Assembly: GCA_003217735.2 (NCBI GenBank)
Contig: CP031585.1
Span: forward strand, 248,001 to 312,000
DNA from: Marinibacterium anthonyi
GTDB lineage: Bacteria > Pseudomonadota > Alphaproteobacteria > Rhodobacterales > Rhodobacteraceae
DNA: 64,000 nucleotides
Direction: 5' to 3'
This document shows positions 14,977-23,875 of this stretch, piece by piece. Position numbers and translations under genes: made by a program. The notes beneath the pieces are model-generated. The model saw only the letters and a program-made list of their open reading frames with translations, was not told the origin of the DNA and ran no database searches. Each line of letters opens with the position of its first letter. Position 1 is the first letter of the stretch.

Positions 14977-16127
14977 TGCGAGTTTTCGGTGACGTCGGTT
15001 TCGGTCACCTTGCCCCACAGCACGGAATAGACCCAGGCCGTGTAGGCCAGGATGATCGGCAGGAAGATCACCGTCGCCACCAGCATGATGAACAGCGTCT
15101 GGTGCGAGGACGAGGCGTTCCACACCGTCAGCGAGCTGGCCGGGTCAAGCGTGGAGGGCAGCAGGAACGGGAAGATCGTCAGCCCCACCGAGGAGATCGC
15201 CCCGAAGATGCCGAGCTTGGACCACAGCAGGGTCGAGACTTCCTTGCCCGATTTCAGGCCGCGCACGGTCATGAACATGCCCAGGAACCCCAGCAGCGGC
15301 GCGACGATGATCCAGGGCCGGGCGGCATAGGCCGCAAGCCAGGTGCCGCCGCGCGCGACCTCGACGAAATGCGGGTTCGACGGACCGTTGGCCGGGACAT
15401 CGCCCACCACCGAGAAACCGGTGACCAGGAAGGCCAGGCAAAGACCGGCCAGCGCATAGGTGGCCATGGTGACCAGCCCGGCCTTCTGCCCGATGGCGCG
15501 GGCGCGTTCGGCGATCACGCCTTCGGTCTTCAGCGACAGCCAGGCCGCGCCGTGGGTCAGCAGCATGGACAGCGACACCACCCCGCACAGCAGCGCGAAG
15601 GGGTTGAGCAGGCCGAACAGCTTGCCAAGCGCGGACCCGGGGTACAGCGGGATCAGTTCCGGCGTCAGTTCGAAGGGCACGCCGCGCAGGACGTTGCCGA
15701 CCGCCACGCCAAAGACCAGCGCGGGCACCGCGCCGCCGACGAACAGGGCCCAGTCCCAGCGGCTGCGCCAGGTGGCACTGTCGCGCTTGGACCGGTACTT
15801 GAACCCCACGGGCCGCAGGATCAGCGCGGCCAGCACCAGGAACATCGCCAGGTAGAAGCCCGAGAAGCTGACCGCGTAGAGCGGCGGCCAGGCGGCGAAG
15901 ATGGCGCCGCCGCCCAGGATGAACCACACCTGGTTGCCTTCCCAGACCGGGCCGATGGTGTTGATCACCACGCGGCGTTCCACGTCGGTCTTGCCCACGA
16001 AGGGCAGCAGCGCGCCGACCCCCAGGTCGAAACCGTCGGTCATGGCGAAGCCGATCAGCAGAATGCCCAGCAGGAGCCACCAGATGACCCGCAGAACGTC
16101 ATAGTCGATGAGTTGATAAAGGATCAT
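14964..16127 (-). CDS. cydB: Cytochrome bd ubiquinol oxidase subunit II
   Basis: A 387-residue polytopic membrane protein with the CydB hallmarks: GFAMTDGFDLGVGALLPF near residue 30, GPVWEGNQVWFI, and the C-terminal YTAWVYSVLWGKV. It pairs with CydA in the inner membrane to reduce oxygen at high affinity using ubiquinol. Its ATG is six bases after the cydA stop, with GGAG upstream. The last 13 bases including the stop are tandemly duplicated just downstream. Confidence 0.96.
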   Translation of the reverse strand: MILYQLIDYDVLRVIWWLLLGILLIGFAMTDGFDLGVGALLPFVGKTDVERRVVINTIGPVWEGNQVWFILGGGAIFAAWPPLYAVSFSGFYLAMFLVLAALILRPVGFKYRSKRDSATWRSRWDWALFVGGAVPALVFGVAVGNVLRGVPFELTPELIPLYPGSALGKLFGLLNPFALLCGVVSLSMLLTHGAAWLSLKTEGVIAERARAIGQKAGLVTMATYALAGLCLAFLVTGFSVVGDVPANGPSNPHFVEVARGGTWLAAYAARPWIIVAPLLGFLGMFMTVRGLKSGKEVSTLLWSKLGIFGAISSVGLTIFPFLLPSTLDPASSLTVWNASSSHQTLFIMLVATVIFLPIILAYTAWVYSVLWGKVTETDVTENSHSVY

Positions 16128-16133
16128 GTCTCG

Positions 16134-17750
16134 TTACTCCGCAGGGGTGGAGGTCAGGTGACCGTTACCGTTGCCGTTGCCGCGAACGCGCGCCTCGTGG
16201 CGCTGCATCCAGGCTTCGGTTTCGGCCACGTCTTCGGTGGGTCCGCGACGGGCGTATTTCACCATCAGCCCCATCTCGACGATGAAAAGCACCGTGTAGA
16301 GCGTGGCAAAGAGCGCGATGGTGATCAGCACGTCGGCGGCCGACAGGCGGCTGACCGACATGGCCGTGGGCAGGATGCCGTCCACCGTCCAGGGCTGGCG
16401 GCCGTATTCGGCGACGATCCAGCCCATTTCGGCGGCGATCCAGGGCAGCGGGATCATCCAGACCGCGAGGCGCAGCGCCCAGCGGGGATAGGACTGGCCC
16501 TTGAAGCTGGACCGCCAGAAGAAGAACGCCATCGTCAGGATGCTGAGGAAGCCGATCGCCACCATGATCCGGAAGCCCCAGAAGATCGGGAAGACCGTGG
16601 GGATGGTGTCGTTGGCGGCCTGCTGGATCTGGTCCGGCGTGGCCAGGCGCGGGTCGTCGACATAGCGTTTCAGCAACAGCGCATAGCCCAGGTCGGCGGC
16701 GTTGTCGTCAAACGCCTGCCGCACGTCGGGGGCGACGTTGTCGCGGTCGGCCTGGATCTTCATCAGCGCGTCATAGGCGACGATGCCCGACAGGATCTTC
16801 TGGTGCGCTTCCTCGACCAGCTGGTCGATGCCCGGGATTTCCTGTGTCAGCGAGCGGGTGCCGATCAGGCCCATGACCCAGGGGATGCGGATCGCGTAAT
16901 GCGTCTCGCGGCTTTGCTGGTCGGGGATGCCGAACAGGGTGAAGGATGCGGGCGCCGGTTCGGTTTCCCACATCGCCTCGATCGCGGCCATCTTCATCTT
17001 CTGGTTCTCGCCGGCGTCATAGCCCGATTCATCGCCCAGAACGACGACCGACAGCGACGCGGCCAGCCCGAACGAGGCGGCGACCGTCAGCGACCGCTTG
17101 GCCAGTTCGACATGGCGGCCCTTCAGCAGGTACCAGGCCGAGATGCCCAGCACGAAGAAGGACGCGGTGGTATAGCCCGCCGACACGGTGTGCACGAACT
17201 TGGCCTGCGCGACCTCGTTGAACAGCACGTCGAAGAACGACTGCATTTCCATCCGCATGGTGTCGGGATTGAAGGTCGCGCCCACCGGGTGCTGCATCCA
17301 GCCATTGGCGATCAGGATCCACAGGGCCGAGAAGTTCGACCCGATGGCCACCATCCAGGCGACCACGAGGTGGGCGCGCCTGGACAGCCTGTCCCAGCCG
17401 AAGAAGAACAGCCCCACGAAGGTCGCTTCGAGGAAGAAGGCCATAAGCCCTTCGATCGCGAGCGGTGCGCCGAAGATGTCGCCGACGTAATGGCTGTAAT
17501 AGCTCCAGTTCATGCCGAACTGGAATTCCATCGTCAGGCCCGTGGCGACGCCAAGCACGAAGTTGATGCCGAACAGCATCCCCCAGAACTTGGTCATCTG
17601 CCGCCAGATCGGCCTGCCGGTCATGACATAAACAGTCTCCATGATCGCGACGAGGACCGAAAGGCCCAGGGTCAGCGGCACGAAGAGGAAGTGGTACAAA
17701 GCCGTCATGGCGAACTGAAGTCGCGACAGCTCCACAATATCGAAGTCCAT
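16134..17750 (-). CDS. cydA: Cytochrome bd ubiquinol oxidase subunit I
   Basis: A 538-residue haem-bearing subunit. Haem ligands and channel residues can be placed: H20, E100 and E108 in AIEGLMAFFLEATF, and H187 in KFVHTVSAGY. A long quinol-binding loop with GDESGYDAGE, FTLFGIPDQ and the later DLGYALLLKRY matches the long-Q-loop class typified by E. coli CydA, not the short-loop cyanide-insensitive class. The C-terminal tail has alternating Asn-Gly. The operon order is cydD-cydC-(gap)-cydA-cydB-cydX. A TGTGAC/GTCACA palindrome lies about 93 bases upstream. Confidence 0.96.
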   Translation of the reverse strand: MDFDIVELSRLQFAMTALYHFLFVPLTLGLSVLVAIMETVYVMTGRPIWRQMTKFWGMLFGINFVLGVATGLTMEFQFGMNWSYYSHYVGDIFGAPLAIEGLMAFFLEATFVGLFFFGWDRLSRRAHLVVAWMVAIGSNFSALWILIANGWMQHPVGATFNPDTMRMEMQSFFDVLFNEVAQAKFVHTVSAGYTTASFFVLGISAWYLLKGRHVELAKRSLTVAASFGLAASLSVVVLGDESGYDAGENQKMKMAAIEAMWETEPAPASFTLFGIPDQQSRETHYAIRIPWVMGLIGTRSLTQEIPGIDQLVEEAHQKILSGIVAYDALMKIQADRDNVAPDVRQAFDDNAADLGYALLLKRYVDDPRLATPDQIQQAANDTIPTVFPIFWGFRIMVAIGFLSILTMAFFFWRSSFKGQSYPRWALRLAVWMIPLPWIAAEMGWIVAEYGRQPWTVDGILPTAMSVSRLSAADVLITIALFATLYTVLFIVEMGLMVKYARRGPTEDVAETEAWMQRHEARVRGNGNGNGHLTSTPAE

Positions 17751-17842
17751 TCGATCTCTCCATTTCTTTGGCTCGGACCCCCCGGGGCAGGTGCGGGTAC
17801 CGGGCTACGTGGGGCGGCTTAACCGCCGGTCCCTGAATATTT

Positions 17843-17857
17843 TGTGACTTCGTCACA
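17843..17857. promoter_or_regulatory. Inverted repeat TGTGAC-N3-GTCACA upstream of cydA
   Basis: A perfect 6-bp inverted repeat with a three-base spacer that overlaps the cydC stop codon and lies about 93 bases before the cydA ATG. It matches the TGTGA...TCACA half-sites used by Crp-type regulators, with a 5-base centre rather than 6. The Crp/Fnr protein at 13446-14144 is a possible binder (inference). Confidence 0.45.
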
Positions 17858-19472
17858 CAGGGGATGACAGGACAATCCGTCTTGCAAAAATCGCATGGCT
17901 GTCGCCGCGATGCAGCACCGCGAGGATCGCGGCGTCGGGCAAAATGTCGCGCAGACCGGTCATGACCGCTTTGGCGGTGGTGGTGTCCAGCCCTTCGGTC
18001 GGTTCGTCCAGAAGCAGCAATTTCGGGCGGCGCAGAATGGCCCGGGCCAGCGCCAAACGCCGTGTTTCCCCGCCTGAAAGGCCTTTTCCGCCCTCGCCCA
18101 GCATCGTGTCCAGCCCGTCGCGGGCCCGCAGGGTGTCGGCCAGCTGGACCGCATCCAGCACTTCCCATAGCGTTGTGTCGTCAGGGTTTTCCCCGGAAAC
18201 GGAGAGTGCCAGATTGTCGCGGATGGTGCCCTGCAGAAGGGTCGATCGTTGGGGGACCAGGGTCAACATGTCGCGCAGGTCCGCCTCGGTCCAGGCCGTT
18301 GGATCGGCGCCGTTCAGGCGAATCCCGTCCGTTTCCCCCGGCGCCAGCCCGGCGATGGCGGTGATGAGTCGGGTCTTTCCGGCGCCGCTGGGCCCGGTCA
18401 GGGCCACCGCTTCGCCAGGCTGCAGGTGCAGCGAAATGTCGGGTCTGTCGATGCTCAGCAGCGGCGCCTGCGGGTCCGGTGCGGTGGCAGGCGCGGGCGT
18501 TTGGGCGGCGGTTTCGCCGAACAGGCGGGTGGCGGCGGCGCGGATGCGCCCCAGCTCGGCCAGGCCCCGGCGCAGCGGCGGCCAGGGTTCGGCCAGGGCC
18601 AGGCCGACGAACAGCGCGATGGCCGCGCGGGCCGGATCAAGCGTGCCGGCCTGGACCAGGACGGCCCCCGCGATCAGCGCGCCGGCGGTCACCGCGCCGG
18701 TCAGCAGCGAGAACCCGAAGCCCGCCGCCCGTTCCGCCCGGTCGAGGTCCCGCGCGGCGGCGCGCGCGCCCGCGTCGGTCATGGCCAGCGCGGCGGCGCG
18801 TTCGGGGATCCGCCCGGCCAGCACCAGCGCGGTGCGGTCCCTCAGCGCGTCGATCAGGCCGCGGTTCAGGGTCTGCAACTGCGCCTCGGCGGCCTCGGAC
18901 GGCCGCGCGCCGCGCCGGGCCAGCGCCCAAAGCATCAGTACGGCCAGCGGCAGCGTCCCCGCCAGCAGCACCCAGGCAAACACCGCCCCCGCGATCGCCG
19001 CCAGCAGCAGGCCGGTGGCCACGTAGGTCACGATGGCGGCGAGGCCGGGCAGCAGCAGGCGCAGGATCAGGCTGTCCAGCGCATCCACGTCAGACGTCAT
19101 CCGTGTCAGCGCCGTTTCGCCCCGCATCCGCCCCAGCGTGGCGGCGTCGGCCCGCGTCAGGCGGCGCAGCAGCGCCACGCGCAGCGTCGCCAGCGCGCGC
19201 AGGGTGGCGTCATGGGTCAGCAGCCGTTCGCCATAGCGCGCGGCGGTGCGGGTCAGCGCCAGCGCGCGGATCCCGGCGGCGGGGCGGAAGGTTTCAAACA
19301 TCACGCCCGCCCCGGCCAGCCCGGCGATCCCCGTCGCGGTGATGAACCAGCCCGACAGCCCCAGCAGCGCGGCCCCCGCCAGCAACACCGCCACGGCCAG
19401 CAGCGCACCGCGCAGGAAGGCGCCGGGCGAGGCGGCCAGAAGCAGGCGGATGGCTTTCATCAGGGGGCTCAT
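17853..19472 (-). CDS. cydC: Thiol-reductant ABC exporter subunit CydC
   Basis: A 539-residue half-transporter: an N-terminal six-span membrane domain and a C-terminal ATPase with Walker A GPSGAGKT, signature LSGGETRRLALARAI and Walker B LLLLDEPTEGLD. CydDC exports cysteine and glutathione to the periplasm and is needed to assemble bd oxidase. It overlaps the cydD stop by four bases, so the two are translationally coupled. Its own stop lies inside the palindrome in front of cydA. Confidence 0.93.
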   Translation of the reverse strand: MSPLMKAIRLLLAASPGAFLRGALLAVAVLLAGAALLGLSGWFITATGIAGLAGAGVMFETFRPAAGIRALALTRTAARYGERLLTHDATLRALATLRVALLRRLTRADAATLGRMRGETALTRMTSDVDALDSLILRLLLPGLAAIVTYVATGLLLAAIAGAVFAWVLLAGTLPLAVLMLWALARRGARPSEAAEAQLQTLNRGLIDALRDRTALVLAGRIPERAAALAMTDAGARAAARDLDRAERAAGFGFSLLTGAVTAGALIAGAVLVQAGTLDPARAAIALFVGLALAEPWPPLRRGLAELGRIRAAATRLFGETAAQTPAPATAPDPQAPLLSIDRPDISLHLQPGEAVALTGPSGAGKTRLITAIAGLAPGETDGIRLNGADPTAWTEADLRDMLTLVPQRSTLLQGTIRDNLALSVSGENPDDTTLWEVLDAVQLADTLRARDGLDTMLGEGGKGLSGGETRRLALARAILRRPKLLLLDEPTEGLDTTTAKAVMTGLRDILPDAAILAVLHRGDSHAIFARRIVLSSPV

Positions 19473-21112
19473 GATCCGATCTCCACGCGCCGGTCCAGGG
19501 CGGCGGCCAGCCCCGGATCATGGGTGGCGACCAGAAGGGTGACGCCCTGCGCCGTCATCGCCAGAAGCGCCTGGGTGATCAGGTCGGCGGTTTCGGGATC
19601 CAGGTCGGCGGTGGGTTCATCCGCCAGCAGCAGGTCGCGGCCCATCAGAATGGCGCGCGCGATCATCAGCCGCCGCGCCTCCCCGCCGGAGACGCCGCCG
19701 CCGGTTTCGCCCAGCCGTGTCGCCAGCCCGTCGGGAAGGCGGTCGACGATGCGACGGGCGCGGGCCGTGGCCAGCGCCGGCCAGGGATCGGCGCCGGTTG
19801 CGAAGGGATCAAGGAAGGCCGACAGCGGTTCGTCGGCGAAATGCACCCGCTGCGGCAGGACGGCCAGCCGGGCGCGCCAGGCGTCGGCGGTGTCGGGGGC
19901 CAGCGGTTGGCCGCAGACCTGCAGTCGGCCTTCGGCGAGCGGCGTCAGCCCGGCCAGCACCGACAGAAGCGTCGTTTTCCCCGCCCCCGACGGGCCGGTC
20001 AGCGCCACCGCCTCGCCCTGCGCCAGCGTCAGGTCGGGCAGCGGCAGGGTCCGGCCGGGCAGCGCGGCAACGGCGCCGTCCAAGCGCACCGACAGCGGGC
20101 CCGGAAGGGGCGTTGCCGGGGCGCCCTGGCCGATCAGGGCGACGCGGGGGGCGGCATCGGCATCGGCCAGTTCGGTGGCGACGGCCCGGCCCGAGGCGCG
20201 GTCGTGCCAGGCGGCGGCCAGGTCGCGCAGCGGCTGGAACACGTCCGGCGCCAGAAGCAGCAGGAACAGCCCCTGCCACAGGGTCAGCGGACTGCCCCAG
20301 GTGCCGAAGCGCAGCACGCCCAGCAGGCTGAACCCCACGTAGACGGCAACCATGGCGACGCCGATGGCGGCAAACAGTTCCAGCACGGTCGAGGACAGGA
20401 AGGCCACGCGCAGCACGGCCATGGTCCGCACCCGCAACGCGTCGGCGCGGTCGGCGAAATCGGTCATCGCCCGATCGGCGGCGCCCAGCAGGCGGATGTC
20501 CAGCATGGCCGACACCCGTTCCATCAGCATGCCGTTGATCGTCCCGATCTCGTCCAGCTGCTTGCGCGACGCGTCTTCGGCGGCCATTCCCACCAGCGCC
20601 ATGAAGACCGGGATCAGCGGCGTGGCGACCAGCAGGATCAGCGCGGTCACCCAGGAAAACACCCCCGACAGCACGATCAGCACCAGCGGCAGCACCATGA
20701 CACGGGCCATGGCGACATTGTAGCGGGTGATCCAGGGCTGCAGCATCGGCAGTTTCTGCACCGCCAGCGCGGCGGTCTCGGCCGAACTTTCGGGCCCCGG
20801 CGCCAGCAGCGCGCGTTCGACGATCTTGCGCCGCTGGTCCGCGATGACCGTGTCGGCGGCGGTGAACAGCCAGCCGCCGGCCACGTGATCCAGCCCCGCC
20901 CGCAACAGCGCCGCCACAAGGAAGACGCCCGCCGCCCACAGGCTTCGGTCCAGCGCGGCGCCATCGACCCAGCCGCTGATCGCCGTGGCGATGGCCGCCG
21001 CCTGCACCGGCCACAGCAACCCGCCCAGAACCGACACTGCCGCCGCCCGGCGCAAGAGCCCCTGCACGGGGGCCAGAAGGCGGGCATCGGGAGAGGTCTT
21101 GGATCGGGCCAT
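19469..21112 (-). CDS. cydD: Thiol-reductant ABC exporter subunit CydD
   Basis: A 547-residue half-transporter, partner of CydC. Membrane domain in the first 300 residues; ATPase with Walker A GPSGAGKTTLL, signature VSGGEARRLMIARAI and Walker B DLLLADEPTADLD, in which the usual run of hydrophobics before DEP carries an Ala. It is the first gene of the five-gene cyd cluster and divergent from the AraC-type gene at 21267. Inner membrane. Confidence 0.93.
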   Translation of the reverse strand: MARSKTSPDARLLAPVQGLLRRAAAVSVLGGLLWPVQAAAIATAISGWVDGAALDRSLWAAGVFLVAALLRAGLDHVAGGWLFTAADTVIADQRRKIVERALLAPGPESSAETAALAVQKLPMLQPWITRYNVAMARVMVLPLVLIVLSGVFSWVTALILLVATPLIPVFMALVGMAAEDASRKQLDEIGTINGMLMERVSAMLDIRLLGAADRAMTDFADRADALRVRTMAVLRVAFLSSTVLELFAAIGVAMVAVYVGFSLLGVLRFGTWGSPLTLWQGLFLLLLAPDVFQPLRDLAAAWHDRASGRAVATELADADAAPRVALIGQGAPATPLPGPLSVRLDGAVAALPGRTLPLPDLTLAQGEAVALTGPSGAGKTTLLSVLAGLTPLAEGRLQVCGQPLAPDTADAWRARLAVLPQRVHFADEPLSAFLDPFATGADPWPALATARARRIVDRLPDGLATRLGETGGGVSGGEARRLMIARAILMGRDLLLADEPTADLDPETADLITQALLAMTAQGVTLLVATHDPGLAAALDRRVEIGS

Positions 21113-21266
21113 GGGGGCGTGCCTTGGGTATCTGGAATGGCGCGGACTGTCCTGCGATGCGCCGGGATGCGAAAGGTGTCATCTTACCGCGCCCTTTTCC
21201 GGGCGAAGATTGACAGGATCGCGGGGCGGATCGCAGACTGGATACCTGCAGAGCGGAGCGGGGAGC

Positions 21267-22322
21267 ATGGCACTGACACAGGCGAAACTGCTCGACGTCA
21301 CGACCCTGCCGGCGGATCATCCGGCGCTGGTGCCCGACCTGTGGGGGCGGTCGATGCTGGGCCATCCGCTGGTCACGCCGGCGGCCCGGGCCGCGGCGCT
21401 GCAGGCGGCGGGATTGTCGCCGCAGCTGCCCGGGGACGGCGCGCTGAAGCTGACCCAGGCGCACGAGGTCGTGATCCTGGAAACGCTGTGCGCCGAATTG
21501 CGCGACCCGGCCTTTGGCGCGCGTGCCGGGATCGCGCACGATGCGTTGCAGCGCACGATCCTGACTTACATGCTGTTCTCGGCGGCGCGGCTGGGCGACA
21601 TGCTGGCGCTGGTCAGCCGCTACCTGCCGGTGACGCGGATCCGGTCGCGCCTGCAGACCAGCGATGCCGACGGGGCCGTGCGCGTGGATTTCGACTATGG
21701 GGCGGGTGCGCTGGCGGCCCATCCCCAATACGGCGATTTCATCATGGGCGCGGTGGTGAAGACCATGCGCACGGCAATCGGCGGGCCGGTGCCGGTGGAC
21801 TGGGTGTCGGTCTGCGATCCCCGGCGGCTGGCGCCCGGCGTGATGGAGGCGATCCTGGGCTGCCCGATGCGCCGGGACCTGTCGGGTTTTGCCATGCAGG
21901 TGCCGCGCACCGCGCTGGACCTGCCGGTGGCCACCGCCGATGCCCGGTTGCTGGAACACCTGACGGCCTATGGCGACATCCTGCTGGAACGGCGCAACGC
22001 CGGTCCGGCCACCACGAGGGACGAGGTCGAACGCCTGATCCTGCCGCGCCTGTCCTTCGGCGCTCCGGGGATCGAGGAGATCGCCGCGGACATGGGGCTG
22101 AGCCCGCGCACCCTGTCGCGGCGGCTGGAACGCGAGGGCAGCAGCTATCGGGCGGTGCTGGAGGATCTGCGCTATTCGCTGGCCCGCCACTACCTGGCGG
22201 ATCGCGGCCTTCCGCTGGCCGAAATCGCCTTTCTGCTGGGATTCGCGGACCAGAGCGGGTTTGGCACCGCGTTCCGCCGCTGGGCCGGGTTCACCCCGGG
22301 GCAGTATCGCCAGACGCTGTGA
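21267..22322 (+). CDS. AraC-family regulator with ArgR/OruR-type sensor domain
   Basis: A 351-residue regulator. The N-terminal 200 residues match the arabinose-binding-like domain found in OruR/ArgR-type AraC proteins; the C-terminal part has two helix-turn-helix units (IAADMGLSPRTLSRRLEREG and IAFLLGFADQSGFGTAFRRWAG). It should bind DNA as a dimer and answer a small ligand. GGGGAG lies just before the ATG at 21267. It is divergent from cydD but nothing in sequence ties it to bd oxidase. Two AT-rich hairpins follow. Confidence 0.87.
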   Translation: MALTQAKLLDVTTLPADHPALVPDLWGRSMLGHPLVTPAARAAALQAAGLSPQLPGDGALKLTQAHEVVILETLCAELRDPAFGARAGIAHDALQRTILTYMLFSAARLGDMLALVSRYLPVTRIRSRLQTSDADGAVRVDFDYGAGALAAHPQYGDFIMGAVVKTMRTAIGGPVPVDWVSVCDPRRLAPGVMEAILGCPMRRDLSGFAMQVPRTALDLPVATADARLLEHLTAYGDILLERRNAGPATTRDEVERLILPRLSFGAPGIEEIAADMGLSPRTLSRRLEREGSSYRAVLEDLRYSLARHYLADRGLPLAEIAFLLGFADQSGFGTAFRRWAGFTPGQYRQTL

Positions 22323-22339
22323 TGACTTGCGCGGCCCAG

Positions 22340-22391
22340 GATTTTTCGGACGAAAAATCTTGATCCCGGAAATCTTCGACGAAGATTTTCC
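22340..22391. terminator. Twin hairpin terminator after AraC gene
   Basis: Two adjacent hairpins: GATTTTTCG/CGAAAAATC around GA (22340-22359), and a near-palindrome GGAAATCTTCG...CGAAGATTTTCC (22368-22391). A similar pair occurs at 47439-47490. Confidence 0.65.
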
Positions 22392-22490
22392 GCGCGTCGG
22401 CCAGGCGTCGCGCAAGATTTCCGGCGTCACGTCATTGACAGGGCCAGGCGGCGGCTGCAGCTTGATCGTACCGAAACCGGACCGGAAAAG

Positions 22491-22661
22491 ATGAATATCG
22501 ACCGCACCCGCCCGCCGACCGCCCGTCTCAAGGAACTGTCCCGCAAGCTGGACGAGATCTATGGCCCCTGCCTGGCCTGCGAGGACTGCACCGGCATCTG
22601 TGCTGCCCTGATCGACGCGCTGATGCTGCCCGACGTCATCGTGCGTCCCGCCCGGCGCTGA
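22491..22661 (+). CDS. 56-residue Cys-rich small protein
   Basis: A small protein with an Arg/Lys-rich first half and four cysteines at 27, 30, 33 and 37 (C-x2-C-x2-C-x3-C), which could hold a metal or Fe-S cluster. GGAAAAG stands directly before the ATG. It is convergent with the ycaQ-like gene, whose stop is seven bases away. I do not know a named family; codon use and the clear ribosome site support a real gene. Confidence 0.65.
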   Translation: MNIDRTRPPTARLKELSRKLDEIYGPCLACEDCTGICAALIDALMLPDVIVRPARR

Positions 22662-22668
22662 GCCCCGT

Positions 22669-23871
22669 TCACAGCGGATCCCGCAGCCAGCCCGGTTCGA
22701 ACACGACGCCCGAGACCCCGGCAAACCGTGCCACGCGCTCCAGCTCGGCGTCGAACCGGGCCTGTCGGCCCTTGCCCCAGCTGACCCCGCGTTCGGGCCA
22801 CAGCGCGGTGATGCGCAAGAGGTCGCTGTCGCGTTCTGCCTTCATGTCGACCCGCCCGACCAGCCGGTCGCCTTCCAGCAGCGGAAAGACGTAATAGCCG
22901 TACTTGCGCCTGGGCGCCGGCACGAAGATTTCGATCCGGTAGTGAAATCCGAAAAGCCGTTCCGCCCGGGCCCTGTCGCGCAGCGCCGGGTCGAAGGGGC
23001 TGAGAACGCGCAGCCGTTTGGTGGGCTCCGGCGGCGGCGCGTCTTCCAGCGTCTCGGGCCGGACAAAGACCCGGCGGTCGGCCCCGTCGGCGCCTTCCAC
23101 CACCGCAGGCACGATCCGCCCCGCCGCCGCCTCGCGCGTGACCCAGGCCTTGGCTTCCTCGGGCGACACCGTCGCCCAGAACGCCGCCAGCTCGCCGCTG
23201 GTCGCGAACCCCAGCCGGTCCAGCGCGCCGTTGCACAGCCAGTCGACCGTCTGTTCGGGCGCGGGCCGGTGGCCGCGCAACCCTTCCTCGATCACCCGTT
23301 CGGTCAGGTCATAGCGCTTCTGGAACCCGTCCCGCCCGGTCACCGTCAACGCGCCGGACCGCCAGAGGAATTCCAGCGCCGTCTTGGAGGGATGCCAGTC
23401 CCACCAGCCGCTTGATCCCTTCTTCTCCTCCCCGCCCAGGTCGCCCGACCCGCAGGGACCATTGTCGCGGATGTGGCGCAGCACCGTCTCGAATTCCCCT
23501 TCGAAGTCGTGCTTGTGCCAGTTCCGCCAGCGTTCGGGCAGCCGTTCCGCATCGCGGGCAAAGCGCAGCTGCCAGTGCGGGTAGAACCCCATCGGGATCA
23601 CGGCGGCATCATGGGTCCAGTGTTCGAAAAGCCCGCCATCGGCGTAAAGCCGGCTGAGGTGCCTGGGCCGATAGGCCGGCCGGCGGGCGAACAGGATCAT
23701 GTCATGCGCGCGGGCCAGCGTGTTGACGCTGTCCAGCTGGACAAAGCCCAGCCGGTCGATCAGCCCGGCCAGGTCCGCCCCCTTGCCGGGGCCGGACGGC
23801 GTTTCGGCCAGCGCGTGGCGGTCCAGGAACAGGTGCCTGGCCGCCCGGTTGTCGATTCGGGGAAACGTCAA
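22669..23871 (-). CDS. ycaQ: YcaQ/AlkX-type DNA glycosylase
   Basis: A 400-residue winged-helix protein of the HTH_42 family that unhooks interstrand DNA crosslinks in E. coli (YcaQ). The catalytic Q-x-D motif is Q45-L46-D47 in VQLDSVN; EHWTHDAAVIP near residue 85 is a second conserved block. The conserved N-terminus MTFPRI begins at a TTG, which I take as the start; no ATG fits. The TTG lies two to five bases after the lacI-type stop, suggesting coupled translation. Confidence 0.85.
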   Translation of the reverse strand: MTFPRIDNRAARHLFLDRHALAETPSGPGKGADLAGLIDRLGFVQLDSVNTLARAHDMILFARRPAYRPRHLSRLYADGGLFEHWTHDAAVIPMGFYPHWQLRFARDAERLPERWRNWHKHDFEGEFETVLRHIRDNGPCGSGDLGGEEKKGSSGWWDWHPSKTALEFLWRSGALTVTGRDGFQKRYDLTERVIEEGLRGHRPAPEQTVDWLCNGALDRLGFATSGELAAFWATVSPEEAKAWVTREAAAGRIVPAVVEGADGADRRVFVRPETLEDAPPPEPTKRLRVLSPFDPALRDRARAERLFGFHYRIEIFVPAPRRKYGYYVFPLLEGDRLVGRVDMKAERDSDLLRITALWPERGVSWGKGRQARFDAELERVARFAGVSGVVFEPGWLRDPL

Positions 23872-23875
23872 GGGA

